From assembly GCA_963675575.1 (NCBI GenBank), contig OY776378.1, forward strand, positions 682,001 through 746,000: a stretch of DNA of 64,000 bases, written 5' to 3'. Position numbers and translations under genes: made by a program. The notes below the pieces were generated by a model. It saw only the letters and a program-made list of their open reading frames with translations. It ran no database searches and had not been told where the DNA came from. Source of the stretch: JAGLOK01 sp963675575. Lineage in GTDB: Bacteria > Bacillota > Clostridia > Christensenellales > UMGS416. Below are positions 44,285 through 52,984 of this stretch, one piece after another (position 1 is the stretch's first letter; every line of letters begins with the position of its first letter).

Positions 44285-44435
44285 CTACATATTTATTCCC
44301 AAATCAACCGAAATCGTGGAAATCGGAAGCTCCGTGGCTCGAAGCTTTTCTTTTGTCAAGTTAAGCCTGAAATGGGTTAAATAATTGTTCCGGGGTTGCC
44401 CGGTGAGCTTTTTAAAGAGTTTGCTTCCAGTCTAT
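44285..44435 (-). pseudogene. Fragment of an AraC-family regulator (HTH part)
   Basis: Minus-strand reading from about 44435 gives SKLFKKLTGQPRNNYLTHF, then RLNLTKEKLRATELPIST and ISVDLGI before a TAG at 44285-44287. This follows the first half of an AraC HTH domain (FKK-tG-p-YL--RL--A--LL--t-l-I--I---vG). A stop lies immediately before it in frame, and the second HTH is degraded. The rest of the gap 44188-44498 shows nothing else. Confidence 0.65.
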
Positions 44436-44498
44436 TTGCACTATGCGGATACTCTTTAATATATAACTTATTCACTGTAAAACTTGTTTTCTTCTAAG

Positions 44499-47060
44499 TT
44501 AATCGCTATTATCCGGAAACACATCATTGATAAATAGCTCAGCAATCTGAGGGTCAAACTGCGTCCCGCAACATCTTTTTATTTCTTTTTTGGCTTCTTT
44601 GTCGCTTATCTTGTTTCGATAACTCCTGTCACTGGTCATTGCGTCGTAAGCGTTTGCAATTGCAATAATCCTTGATTCAATTGGTATTTCTTCGCCTTTT
44701 TTACCACTGGGGTAGCCACTACCATCAAATTTTTCATGATGGTTAAGAACAAACTCTGCCACTTCAGAAAACTCAATAGAAGAACTTAATATACGCCAAC
44801 CCGCCTCCGAGTGCTTTTGTATCTCTATAAACTCATAGTCGCTAAGGCTTCCGTTTTTATTTAGAATCGTTTCATCAATTCCTATTTTCCCAATATCATG
44901 GACAAGGCCGGCCGTTCTAATTTGACTTACATCACTCTTCTCAAAATTCATCTTGGACGCAATGGATTCACATATAGTGCTAACTCTTTTTGAATGCAGC
45001 GATTCTCTGCTGCTCTTTTCAAATAACGTATTCATAATGATATCAATTGTTTTACCTCTTATACTTGAATGCTCGTGTATCTTGTGCCTGTACATATGGT
45101 TTTCTGCGTTTGCTAATATCCCTAATATCTCTTGTTCTTCATTTTGCTTGGTATCAAGCCCAAACGAAACCGATAGGTTTATATTCCCGACTTTGTGTTT
45201 CAATATTTGTTTTTCTATGCGGCCAATTAACATAGCTGCTTCATCAGCATCGGATTTTGGCAATAGAATAACAAATTCATCTCCTCCAAGCCGGGCTACA
45301 ATATCATCTGCACGGCACGCAGTCTTGATTATTTTCGCGGTTTCTTTAATGTATTCATCACCATTGGCGTGTCCGAACGAATCGTTAACAAGCTTTAACC
45401 CGTTTATATCTCCCATTATTATTGATAGGGGCAGGTTTCTTTTTGTATCCAGTCTTATAAGCTCTTCTTCAAAGAACCGGCGGTTATAAATCCCCGTAAG
45501 CTGGTCGTAATAGCTTAGGTGTAAAAGACCTTCCTCCGCTTTTTTTCTAGAAGTAATGTCTTTTGCGAAACCCAGAATGCGATATTCGGAAAGTTTAACA
45601 GCATCTATGCTCCACCATCTTATAGAACCGTTTTTTCGCCGGTATTGAAATTCTCCTTTCGCAGAACCGTTTTTAATTATGCTAGTAAAATGATTCTTGC
45701 AAGCTGCTTTAGAATCTCCAACCAGTAAATCACTTATTTTCATTTTTATAAGTTCATTTTTACTAAACTCTGTCATCTCGCTTGCAGCTCTGTTTACCTC
45801 TATATACTGACACTTCTCGTCAGTTATAAAAACACCGTCAGGTGCATTTTCAATATAACTGATATATCTATTTTCACTTTCTTTTAACGCCTCCTCAATC
45901 TTTACTCGTTCGGTTATATCACGGATATTGCATTGGATAACGTCCTTGTTGTCGGCAGAGTATACATTGCTGACAAATTCAACTTCGATTCGCTTCCCGT
46001 CTTTGGTTTGAAGTGGCAAATCTTCATAGCGTATATACTTTTCTGATTGTAGCTCCTTGAAATTATCTTTGTTTGCAATAATATCTTTAAAAGCTCCGAT
46101 TTCCCATACCGTTTTTTCAATTAACTCGTTTTTCGAATAACCCAACAGGTTGATAAGGAACGGATTTACATCGTTGATTTTTCCGGAATCCGCATCAAGT
46201 ATAAGTATACCGTCTTGCGCGGATTCAAATAATCGGCGGTATCTCACTTCGGAAACACTCAATGCTATATCCCTTTTAATCTTTTCAATCATAGTATTAT
46301 ATGTCTGGGAAAGTGCGCCAAACTCATTTTTGTTTTTATAAGTGCTTCTCGCGTTCATATCTCCTTGAGAAAAGCGTCGGGCTGCCGAAGAAAGTTCATT
46401 CAATGGCAAGCGGATATTGCGAATCATAAAATAGCTAAGAAAAAAAGTTAATATGAGAAAAACCGAACTTAAAATAATCAAGCTCTGCTGTATGGATTTT
46501 GCTGATTTTTTTGAAGAAGCATATATTTCTTCTGCCATATTTTCTGCAAAAAGGCTGATTTTTTCTATGGCGGCTGTGAGTTTTGACAGATGTTCGCTTT
46601 CAAGTCCAGTTGGATTTACATTGTTTATGGCAGCGGCTTGTTCAAAGTTGCCGGCCTCAATAAGACTGATAACAACATCACGGTTTGATTTAAGTTCGTA
46701 AAACAATTCAGTAAGATTATCAAGATCCTCTTTTGGTCCCAAGTATCTCGTATATAATAAATCCAAATTAATAATAGCATCGGCTTCAATGTTTTTTATG
46801 ATATCAAGGAAAGGCTTCATTTGCTGATAGTTTTCCTGTTCAAGAGCAGTTTCAATCCCCCAATAAATTTTAACGTTATCCAGGGCAAAATTATCCACCG
46901 CTTGTCTTACTATTATTGGATGCTCTACTATGGTTACTGTATTTAGAAGTAGAAAGTTTCCTCCAAAATACGAAACTAAAACCAGAACAAAGAACAAAGC
47001 CATGATTATTCCAAAGTTAATGTTCATCATTGTTCTAATTTTAATGTCCTTTATTTTCAT
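44499..47060 (-). CDS. Membrane PAS-GGDEF-HD-GYP signalling protein (c-di-GMP turnover)
   Basis: 853 residues: transmembrane helix (about 16-38), an outer sensor domain (about 39-195), second helix (about 197-219), HAMP (about 215-268), PAS (about 275-390), PAS (about 398-515), GGDEF (about 520-675) and HD-GYP (about 685-845). The cyclase motif is LGGDEF (active form); HD-GYP motifs are VHDIGKIGI, NHHEKFDGSGYP and the rest of the metal site. It can both make and break c-di-GMP in principle. It lies 24 bases after the DUF1413 gene in one operon behind a putative operator. Confidence 0.92.
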   Translation of the reverse strand: MKIKDIKIRTMMNINFGIIMALFFVLVLVSYFGGNFLLLNTVTIVEHPIIVRQAVDNFALDNVKIYWGIETALEQENYQQMKPFLDIIKNIEADAIINLDLLYTRYLGPKEDLDNLTELFYELKSNRDVVISLIEAGNFEQAAAINNVNPTGLESEHLSKLTAAIEKISLFAENMAEEIYASSKKSAKSIQQSLIILSSVFLILTFFLSYFMIRNIRLPLNELSSAARRFSQGDMNARSTYKNKNEFGALSQTYNTMIEKIKRDIALSVSEVRYRRLFESAQDGILILDADSGKINDVNPFLINLLGYSKNELIEKTVWEIGAFKDIIANKDNFKELQSEKYIRYEDLPLQTKDGKRIEVEFVSNVYSADNKDVIQCNIRDITERVKIEEALKESENRYISYIENAPDGVFITDEKCQYIEVNRAASEMTEFSKNELIKMKISDLLVGDSKAACKNHFTSIIKNGSAKGEFQYRRKNGSIRWWSIDAVKLSEYRILGFAKDITSRKKAEEGLLHLSYYDQLTGIYNRRFFEEELIRLDTKRNLPLSIIMGDINGLKLVNDSFGHANGDEYIKETAKIIKTACRADDIVARLGGDEFVILLPKSDADEAAMLIGRIEKQILKHKVGNINLSVSFGLDTKQNEEQEILGILANAENHMYRHKIHEHSSIRGKTIDIIMNTLFEKSSRESLHSKRVSTICESIASKMNFEKSDVSQIRTAGLVHDIGKIGIDETILNKNGSLSDYEFIEIQKHSEAGWRILSSSIEFSEVAEFVLNHHEKFDGSGYPSGKKGEEIPIESRIIAIANAYDAMTSDRSYRNKISDKEAKKEIKRCCGTQFDPQIAELFINDVFPDNSD

Positions 47061-47084
47061 AGGACGACCACCTTTAAAACAGTC

Positions 47085-47327
47085 TTATATTATCTCTACC
47101 TTCTTGTATTTTTGTTGATTTGAAGATGTCTTTTCTATTTGCCGAACACTTCCTTGTGTTTTTTTAACGTAATTCAAAAATAGCGTGCCAAGCAGCAGGC
47201 GGTCGCCATGCGGGATTCTTTTCCACATGTAACCCATAAACAAATCCCGAACCAGGAAAATTTCATCAATATGCAGGTTCTCAGTTTCTTTGATAGCTGT
47301 TTCTAGCAGTTTATTTACATCAAACAT
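47085..47327 (-). CDS. DUF1413 family small protein
   Basis: 80 residues from ATG 47327, preceded by CGGAG; a longer frame upstream has no ribosome site and would start in the operator. The core LHIDEIFLVRDLFMGYMWKRIPHGDR...LGTLFLNYVKK fits DUF1413: a short domain with W-K-R-I-P and L-G-F-x-x-x-V features. The family is uncharacterised and often seen as a single-domain cytosolic protein. It is first in an operon with the c-di-GMP protein. Confidence 0.75.
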   Translation of the reverse strand: MFDVNKLLETAIKETENLHIDEIFLVRDLFMGYMWKRIPHGDRLLLGTLFLNYVKKTQGSVRQIEKTSSNQQKYKKVEII

Positions 47328-47348
47328 TAGTTTTCTCCGATTTAACAT

Positions 47349-47379
47349 TGTTGATAACATCGTTGTTGACAACGTTGTC
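47349..47379 (-). promoter_or_regulatory. Palindromic operator over the start site of the DUF1413/GGDEF operon
   Basis: TTGTTGATAAC (47349-47359) and TTGTTGACAAC (47363-47373) are direct repeats with a 14-base period, each holding a GTTGAYAAC palindrome; the second merges into GACAACGTTGTC (47368-47379), a perfect 12-base palindrome. They lie directly downstream of the -10 box, where a repressor would block transcription. Confidence 0.6.
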
Positions 47380-47385
47380 TTAATC

Positions 47386-47414
47386 AATGTATCATAATTA
47401 ATGCTCAATGTCAA
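47386..47414 (-). promoter_or_regulatory. Promoter of the DUF1413/GGDEF operon
   Basis: Minus strand: TTGACA (47414-47409), exactly 17 bases, TACATT (47391-47386), with TG one base before the -10. The rest of the gap to the radical SAM gene (47415-47639) shows a GAACGAA/TTCGTTC hairpin near 47495 and no gene. Confidence 0.75.
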
Positions 47415-47639
47415 AAAATAGGTTACATATTGATACTATATTTATTTTCATTCCACCTTATATTAGGCTTCAACAACGACGAAAGAAGAACGAAGTGAAG
47501 GTTTTCGTTCGGAATTATTCTGAGTATAATATTTTGCATACATTTAAAATTAAGAAGAGCGCTTTCGTTTTTAAAAAATAAAAGTTATATAATTTCTTGC
47601 AATGTTACTGATCATTTAATGTAGAATATGAAAAAAAAG

Positions 47640-48764
47640 TTAAAAATTCACATCTCCAGGCTTATAACCGTCAGGCAATTTTTCTTCACTTAAAAACTTG
47701 AAATTATCGTCGTGCAGAATTGGCATAAATACCTCGTATGGAATTCTCGAAAATTCACAGGCGTAATTGCTGGCTCCGAACCATCCGCCCTCTTTGCTGC
47801 TTAAATTCAAATCTCTTGCAAATTTTGTGTGGTTTGAGCAATCATGAACTACTAAATTCCAATTTTCTTCATCTGCTATTTTCATGAATTTCAAAGTTAA
47901 TTCGCGACTCCAAATCGGAGATATATAGCCATGTCTTGCAATATACATGTTTTCTCCATAATAATTGTCTATGTTATTCTCATTTAAATGTAATTCCGCA
48001 CAATTGATAAAATCAAGCTTTGTGTTTAAAATCGCCTGCTTTTTATTAAGGAAAGCTTCGAAAAACTCAGGCGTCATAGGAGTTTCAATGCCTACAGCCT
48101 TGATGTGTTTTTTTGCGATTCCAATATTTTCAATGACTTTGTCAGAACAATTAGATGCACCTAGGTTAAAACGTATCTCGTCAAGGCCAGCTTCCCCTAA
48201 TGCCTTCAATGATTCATCCGTAGCCAAAGTGCCATTTGTATATAAATGTTGATGGATACCCGCGTCATTAAATTTCTTGATAGTCGAATAATATTTTTTT
48301 ATTTCCATAAATGGCTCTAAATAAACATAGGAAATGCCGGTGGGTTTTTGGTGGACGGAAAGCAGTAAATCAATATCCCTATCGTAAAATTTAGTGCCTC
48401 CGATTTCCCACATACCTTCACCGACCGGCGCAATATCATCCAGTTCTCCGTAGTTATAGCAGAACTTGCACTCCAGGTTGCATTTATTCGTTTTTCTGAT
48501 GGCGCTCAAACCGGTTCCCAGCAGACAGGAACGGCATCCTTTGGGGAATTTGCTTTCATTTCCCACAAAAAAAGTGCGGTCCTCTAATGATTGCAAATTC
48601 TTGATTTCCGACATTAAAGTATCGTTTCGATAGTCAATCGCCGTTTCAATTTGAGTAAAGGTCGAGTAAATAATTTCTTTCTGCTTTGGCATAATTTCCT
48701 CATCCTCCGGCAACATAGAAAAAAACTCAAACCATATTAACGCATCTTTTTTTGAAATTTTCAT
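47640..48764 (-). CDS. Radical SAM protein
   Basis: 374 residues. The [4Fe-4S]-SAM motif CNLECKFC (CxxxCxxC) lies near residue 96, after a separate CRSCLLG pair near residue 78. The AdoMet GGE-like and beta-barrel residues follow (YVYLEPFMEI, LYTNGTLA). The C-terminal part has no classical SPASM seven-Cys cluster, only scattered Cys. It starts after AGGAG. No adjacent substrate peptide or partner was found, so the reaction is open. Confidence 0.85.
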   Translation of the reverse strand: MKISKKDALIWFEFFSMLPEDEEIMPKQKEIIYSTFTQIETAIDYRNDTLMSEIKNLQSLEDRTFFVGNESKFPKGCRSCLLGTGLSAIRKTNKCNLECKFCYNYGELDDIAPVGEGMWEIGGTKFYDRDIDLLLSVHQKPTGISYVYLEPFMEIKKYYSTIKKFNDAGIHQHLYTNGTLATDESLKALGEAGLDEIRFNLGASNCSDKVIENIGIAKKHIKAVGIETPMTPEFFEAFLNKKQAILNTKLDFINCAELHLNENNIDNYYGENMYIARHGYISPIWSRELTLKFMKIADEENWNLVVHDCSNHTKFARDLNLSSKEGGWFGASNYACEFSRIPYEVFMPILHDDNFKFLSEEKLPDGYKPGDVNF

Positions 48765-48970
48765 AATTTATTCTCCTAAAATTAATCTTTTCAAAGATTC
48801 AATTTATAATATTATTGTATTGCTTCTAATGAAACTATAAGCTCGATATGAATCGTCTGATAATGGTGAATATAATTCTTTTCGCTTATTTGTCTTTTTT
48901 CCCGACGGTAACCGTGGCTTAGGACCTGTTTTATCCCGATACACGGGGGGTTACAACAATCTTGGATTGT
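48765..48970. other. Gene-free stretch between radical SAM gene and IS relic
   Basis: No gene recognised. A GGTAACC palindrome and a CCCCCC-rich run near 48945 stand out; possibly part of the decayed insertion element next to it. Confidence 0.3.
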
Positions 48971-49130
48971 TCATCTGGCTGTGTGGAAAATAGCCATTGT
49001 ACTAGTTTCGTCAGTGCCTAGTTTACTCTGTGCATCTTCAATTGACAAGAACCAATTGGTATTCCAACGCTCTTCCCTCAGATTACCGTTAAATAATTCG
49101 CTTAAAGTGTTAAACGTAAGCTTTGCGTTT
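48971..49130 (-). pseudogene. Remnant of an IS3-family transposase (C-terminal end)
   Basis: Minus-strand reading gives LSELFNGNLREERWNTNW, then FLSIEDAQSKLG, matching the end of the IS3 DDE integrase domain (ESFNGxLRDECLNxxWFxSLEDA). The last catalytic Glu region is degenerate (ELFNG for ESFNG), and a TGA at 48971-48973 follows early. No inverted repeats or front half remain. From here to 49462 only promoter-like AT-rich sequence is seen. Confidence 0.75.
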
Positions 49131-49462
49131 TTGAGCGAAACTTTTTTAGCTGGACTTCTTTATTATAGACTCACGTATCAAGTGCATTTTAAATGAATTT
49201 GTCACCAGTTGTTATTTTGTTTATTATAGATGGCATGTAAGCAACAGTGGAGTTAGGGAAAAATAATGTAAATTCTAATTGCGTATAATCCGAGTTCAGT
49301 ATAATAACCAGGAAACAAAACTAGTATAGTCGAGTAATCCGGAAAAAAATTTAGGAATATATTTTAACAGGAGCAATTATTCTGGTATTATATATAAATA
49401 TATTCGCATATACCTCAGATTCAAGAATAAATATGCGCAAATTTTAAAAGGAATATTATAAA

Positions 49463-49918
49463 ATGAATGAAGACACCAAAATTGATTCTAAAAAAACAGC
49501 CAAAATATTAAACGTTGCAATAATTGCAGTTATTATAATCGCTGGAATAATATACGCCTTATTCACCGAAGGAGATAATATCGTTTTTGATATATCAGAG
49601 GAAGGCATTAATATTTCGGGGCCGGAAAACAGCGGGTTCAGTATTCCATATAGTTATATAATTTCTATTGAAGAAAACGAAAACGCACAATATGGCAACG
49701 CCGTTGATGGAAATGAAGATCAGAAATTCAGATACGGATTGTGGAAAAATGAAGAGTGGGGAACATACAAACTGTGTGCCAGCGTCAAAAATACGAAATG
49801 TATCGTGGTTACGGCAACGGATGACATATATGTATTCAATTATGGCAACGCGGCAGAAACCGATGAATTATATACAAACATAATAGAATTGTTAAGCAGC
49901 GTCAAAATTGATAATTGA
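49463..49918 (+). CDS. Single-span membrane protein with PH-like domain, unknown
   Basis: 151 residues with one helix (about 15-36, LNVAIIAVIIIAGIIYALF) and an outer all-beta domain (about 45-150) resembling bacterial PH-type domains: ISEEGINISGPENSG, IPYSYIISIEE, YKLCASVKN, CIVVTATDDIYVFN, then a C-terminal helix. The start follows AAAGGAA. A terminator follows; no partners are evident. Confidence 0.6.
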   Translation: MNEDTKIDSKKTAKILNVAIIAVIIIAGIIYALFTEGDNIVFDISEEGINISGPENSGFSIPYSYIISIEENENAQYGNAVDGNEDQKFRYGLWKNEEWGTYKLCASVKNTKCIVVTATDDIYVFNYGNAAETDELYTNIIELLSSVKIDN

Positions 49919-49962
49919 AATGATTCAGTGTTTGTTTTACGCAATATATGATGATTTGCAGT

Positions 49963-49987
49963 GCCGAACTAAAATGTTCGGCTTTTT
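49963..49987 (+). terminator. Rho-independent terminator
   Basis: GCCGAAC (49963-49969), loop TAAAAT, GTTCGGC (49976-49982), then TTTTT. The remaining 49988-50235 is AT-rich with no gene; a GAAAGGGAAG ribosome site ends it. Confidence 0.85.
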
Positions 49988-50235
49988 GCCTAAATGGGTA
50001 TCAGTGGCTATAAAGGAAGAGGATTGTTTTCTCAAAACAATGTTTAATTTTTTAATATGGCATTGTTATATGGAAAGCGAAATCCTATTATAGATATACT
50101 AAATTTTACTTTAATTATTTTAAATAATAGTGTCCATAGCAATAAATATATATTATTATAATATAAATGCGTTAACACAAATGAGTATATTTTTAGAATA
50201 CAAAACATTTATTATATTTTGAAAGGGAAGCAAAC

Positions 50236-50646
50236 ATGAAGAAGAAATTCATTCAACCATTAAAATCAATTGTTAATACTTTGCCGATTATGTTGGGAAT
50301 TATATTGCTGTTGGGTATTGTCGAACAGTTTATAACTTTTAACAAAATAGCAAGTTTCTTTACAAAAAATACTTTGCTGGATACATTTATCGGATCTTTT
50401 GTTGGAAGCATTTTCGCGGGAAACAGTATGAACAGCTATATAATAGCGAGAGAATTACAAGCTGTCGGCGTATCTTTATATGCGATAACAGCTTTTTTAG
50501 TATCTTGGGTAACCGTTGGCATTTTGCAGGCACCCATTGAAGCTCAAATGTTTGGCAAGTCTTTTGCAATCAAAAGGAACATTTATAGCGCAATCTTAGC
50601 TGTTTTCGTATCATTAATTACCGTTTCTTTGTGGGGGGTGCTGTAA
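50236..50646 (+). CDS. Half-size permease, first subunit
   Basis: 136 residues with three or four helices. It resembles one repeat half of the YraQ/COG0701 permease family (PF03773-like): VGSIFAGNSMNSYIIARELQ followed by GVSLYAITAFLVSWVTVGI. The next gene, one base away, encodes the matching half, so the two probably form one transporter. It opens the left operon of the sulfur island. Substrate unknown; a sulfur oxyanion or organosulfur compound is inferred only from neighbours. Confidence 0.72.
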   Translation: MKKKFIQPLKSIVNTLPIMLGIILLLGIVEQFITFNKIASFFTKNTLLDTFIGSFVGSIFAGNSMNSYIIARELQAVGVSLYAITAFLVSWVTVGILQAPIEAQMFGKSFAIKRNIYSAILAVFVSLITVSLWGVL

Positions 50647-51240
50647 ATGGAGAAAAATAATAATATGCAAAACGAACAAGATGCAAAATCAAACAATAAA
50701 ATGGGAAATGCTCAAGGTCAAAAGCCGGGAGATAAAAAAGGTCAGCAGAAGAAAGGCTCAAATAAAAAAAGCCTGATTTTCTTTGGCGTGATGGTTATCA
50801 TATACGTTGTTCTTTATTTTATATCGCCTGACAAAACATTGAATTCAATTAAATATGTATTAAACATAATAAAAGAAATTTTACCTATCTTGATTTTGGT
50901 GTACATCTTCATGTTAGGCTTTGCCTTTATCAATGAGCAAAAACTAAAGGCTTCTATCGAAAAGGCGCCGATGGCTATAAAGTATATGCTTATGAGCGCA
51001 TTGGGCACGCTAAGCCATGGCCCCATATACGCATGGTATCCGTTCCTTAAAGAACTTAACAAAAAAGGCTTGTCAAAAGGCGCAATGGGTACGTTTTTAT
51101 ATGCCAGAGGCATAAAGCTGACACTGCTGCCCATGCTTGTATCCTTTTTTGATTTGAAGTTTGCGGTAATCTTAACAATTACCACATTGTTGTTTTCGAT
51201 TATTGAAGGAATCATCATCGATTTAACCTGCAAATCTTAA
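50647..51240 (+). CDS. Half-size permease, second subunit
   Basis: 197 residues: a hydrophilic Asn/Gln/Lys-rich N-terminus (about 1-40), then four or five helices. The core ALGTLSHGPIYAWYPFLKEL followed by GLSKGAMGTFLYARGIKLT parallels the preceding protein, as expected for the second inverted half of a COG0701-type permease. ATG 50647 is directly next to the previous stop. The low-complexity tail is unusual. Confidence 0.72.
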   Translation: MEKNNNMQNEQDAKSNNKMGNAQGQKPGDKKGQQKKGSNKKSLIFFGVMVIIYVVLYFISPDKTLNSIKYVLNIIKEILPILILVYIFMLGFAFINEQKLKASIEKAPMAIKYMLMSALGTLSHGPIYAWYPFLKELNKKGLSKGAMGTFLYARGIKLTLLPMLVSFFDLKFAVILTITTLLFSIIEGIIIDLTCKS

Positions 51241-51332
51241 GCGTTGGACTCGCAAAGTAAATAATTCAGATTCGGGGGAATATACAGCTTTCAATTTACA
51301 AATGCGTAATTTGAATGTAGAATCATAAAGCA

Positions 51333-52739
51333 ATGGAAGATAAATCGAAAAAACGCGTATTACATTTAGCGATTGGCGCTCTGCTTTTTGCGGCAGTCGT
51401 CTTTGCGCTGCCACAAACTGTTTTCGCTTTCAAAGCGAGGGTTGCCTCCGCGACGCTTATACTCATGGTGTATTGGTGGATAACAAGACCCTTGCACATA
51501 GCAGTCACGGCTCTTTTACCTATAATAATTAACAGCCTTCTTGCATTGGTGCCTATGGCTGATGTTTTGAAAAACTACGCTTCACCGATTGTGGTTTTGC
51601 TGCTTGGCGCGAATATTTTGACACTTACGTGGAAAACTACCAAACTAGACAGCAAAATCGCGCTACGTGCATTGGGGATTATAGGAACCTCGGTAAAAGG
51701 ACAGCTAATAGTATGGTTTCTTTTGTCTGTTGTTTTGTCCGCGGTGCTTCCAAACGCTGTTGTCGCGGCAGCCCTGTGCCCGATAGCATATGCTATGATG
51801 AAATACGTAAGCCCTAAAGAAGACCAAGATTCGAAAACATTGCTTAAGACGATACTTGTAATGATTGTTTGGGGAGCGGGTCTTGGAGGCTTTGGCACTC
51901 CTTTGGGCGGAGCCATGAATCTGGTTGCTATTACACACATAGAAAGCTTCACCGGACAGGAATTTATGTTTATAGACTGGATGGCCAAAATGCTTCCGTA
52001 TCTTGGCGTACTGTCTTTGGGAATAGTGATTTACATTCTTTTTTCAAAAACACATATAAAACGACTTCCCGGTTCCGCAAAATATTTTAAAGACCAATAT
52101 AAGGCTCTGGGGCGGTTGACACGCTCTCAAGTTTTGGCGCTTGTTTTGTTTGTGGTTCCTGTTGCGCTCTCGTTCGCGCGTCCGCTTTATGCAGGCATTT
52201 GTCCCGAGTTTAAACCCTTTTTCGCCTTTTTGCTTTTTGGTGTTATAGCCTTTATATTAAATGGAGAAAAGAAAAAGAGGCTTATTACATGGGATGAGGC
52301 GGCCAAAAATATTAACTGGGGGCTGATGATTTTATTTTCCGGCGGCCTCGCAATAGGAAACCTGCTAATTAGTACCGAAGTTTTAGACGGAGTTTCAAGA
52401 CTTGTAGCTACTGTCGAGATAAATTCGATTTTGACGATTGTGATGCTTATTATCGCTTTTTCAATGTTTCTTTCAAACGCCTCAAGCAATACGGCTGCTG
52501 TTGCGGTTTCGGTTCCTTTAGTGATTGGTATAGTTGCGGGCATAAGCGACTTTCCGCTTCGCTACGTATATTTGGCCGCTGCAGCGTGCAACTGTGCGTT
52601 TTTGCTGCCCACATCCATTCGCGCGATACCGGTTGGATACGGACTTGACACAGGGTATATGCTTAAGAAGGGAACTATAGGCGTAGCTATTACGTTTGTT
52701 ATTTTAACAATTGCGGGATATATTGCGGTCGCATTTTAG
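51333..52739 (+). CDS. SLC13/DASS-family carrier
   Basis: 468 residues with about 11 helices. The two DASS re-entrant loops appear as GFGTPLGGAMNLV and SNASSNTAAVAVSVP; the latter keeps the SNT substrate/Na site. DASS carriers move sulfate, thiosulfate or dicarboxylates with Na+ or H+. Between a permease pair and a TusA gene a sulfur oxyanion is plausible. The ribosome site is weak. It is followed eight bases later by the TusA-like gene. Confidence 0.84.
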   Translation: MEDKSKKRVLHLAIGALLFAAVVFALPQTVFAFKARVASATLILMVYWWITRPLHIAVTALLPIIINSLLALVPMADVLKNYASPIVVLLLGANILTLTWKTTKLDSKIALRALGIIGTSVKGQLIVWFLLSVVLSAVLPNAVVAAALCPIAYAMMKYVSPKEDQDSKTLLKTILVMIVWGAGLGGFGTPLGGAMNLVAITHIESFTGQEFMFIDWMAKMLPYLGVLSLGIVIYILFSKTHIKRLPGSAKYFKDQYKALGRLTRSQVLALVLFVVPVALSFARPLYAGICPEFKPFFAFLLFGVIAFILNGEKKKRLITWDEAAKNINWGLMILFSGGLAIGNLLISTEVLDGVSRLVATVEINSILTIVMLIIAFSMFLSNASSNTAAVAVSVPLVIGIVAGISDFPLRYVYLAAAACNCAFLLPTSIRAIPVGYGLDTGYMLKKGTIGVAITFVILTIAGYIAVAF

Positions 52740-52746
52740 GTGAAAT

Positions 52747-52977
52747 ATGAATAAGGATATTAAAACAATAGATTGCTTCGGAGACATTTGTCCGATACCA
52801 ATATTAAAAATTGAGCAGGCGCTTGCGGAAGCGGAAGTGGGGGAATCCTTTATGATTGTTGTTGCCCACAGTTGCACTATTCAAGCCATAACAGATAAAT
52901 ATCTTGATAAAAAACATGATGTCAAGATAGAAGAAGTGATGAATGGAGTCTGGGAAGCAACGTTTACTAAGAAATGA
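52747..52977 (+). CDS. TusA-like sulfur carrier protein, copy 1
   Basis: 76 residues with the TusA fold and CFGDICPIP (C10, C15; CPxP Cys is the persulfide carrier) plus HSC at about 41. It hands sulfane sulfur between partners in the cytosol. It ends the left operon, seven bases from the convergent LysR stop. Compare copy 2 (54821), which has the same three-Cys layout. Confidence 0.88.
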   Translation: MNKDIKTIDCFGDICPIPILKIEQALAEAEVGESFMIVVAHSCTIQAITDKYLDKKHDVKIEEVMNGVWEATFTKK

Positions 52978-52984
52978 TATATTT

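Noticed and set aside
44953..45489. Plus-strand open frame of 178 codons
   Set aside because: Antisense to the GGDEF and HD-GYP domains, where the minus-strand reading has all catalytic motifs.
48981..49196. Plus-strand frame of 71 codons
   Set aside because: It is the complement of the IS3 transposase relic, which explains why it stays open.
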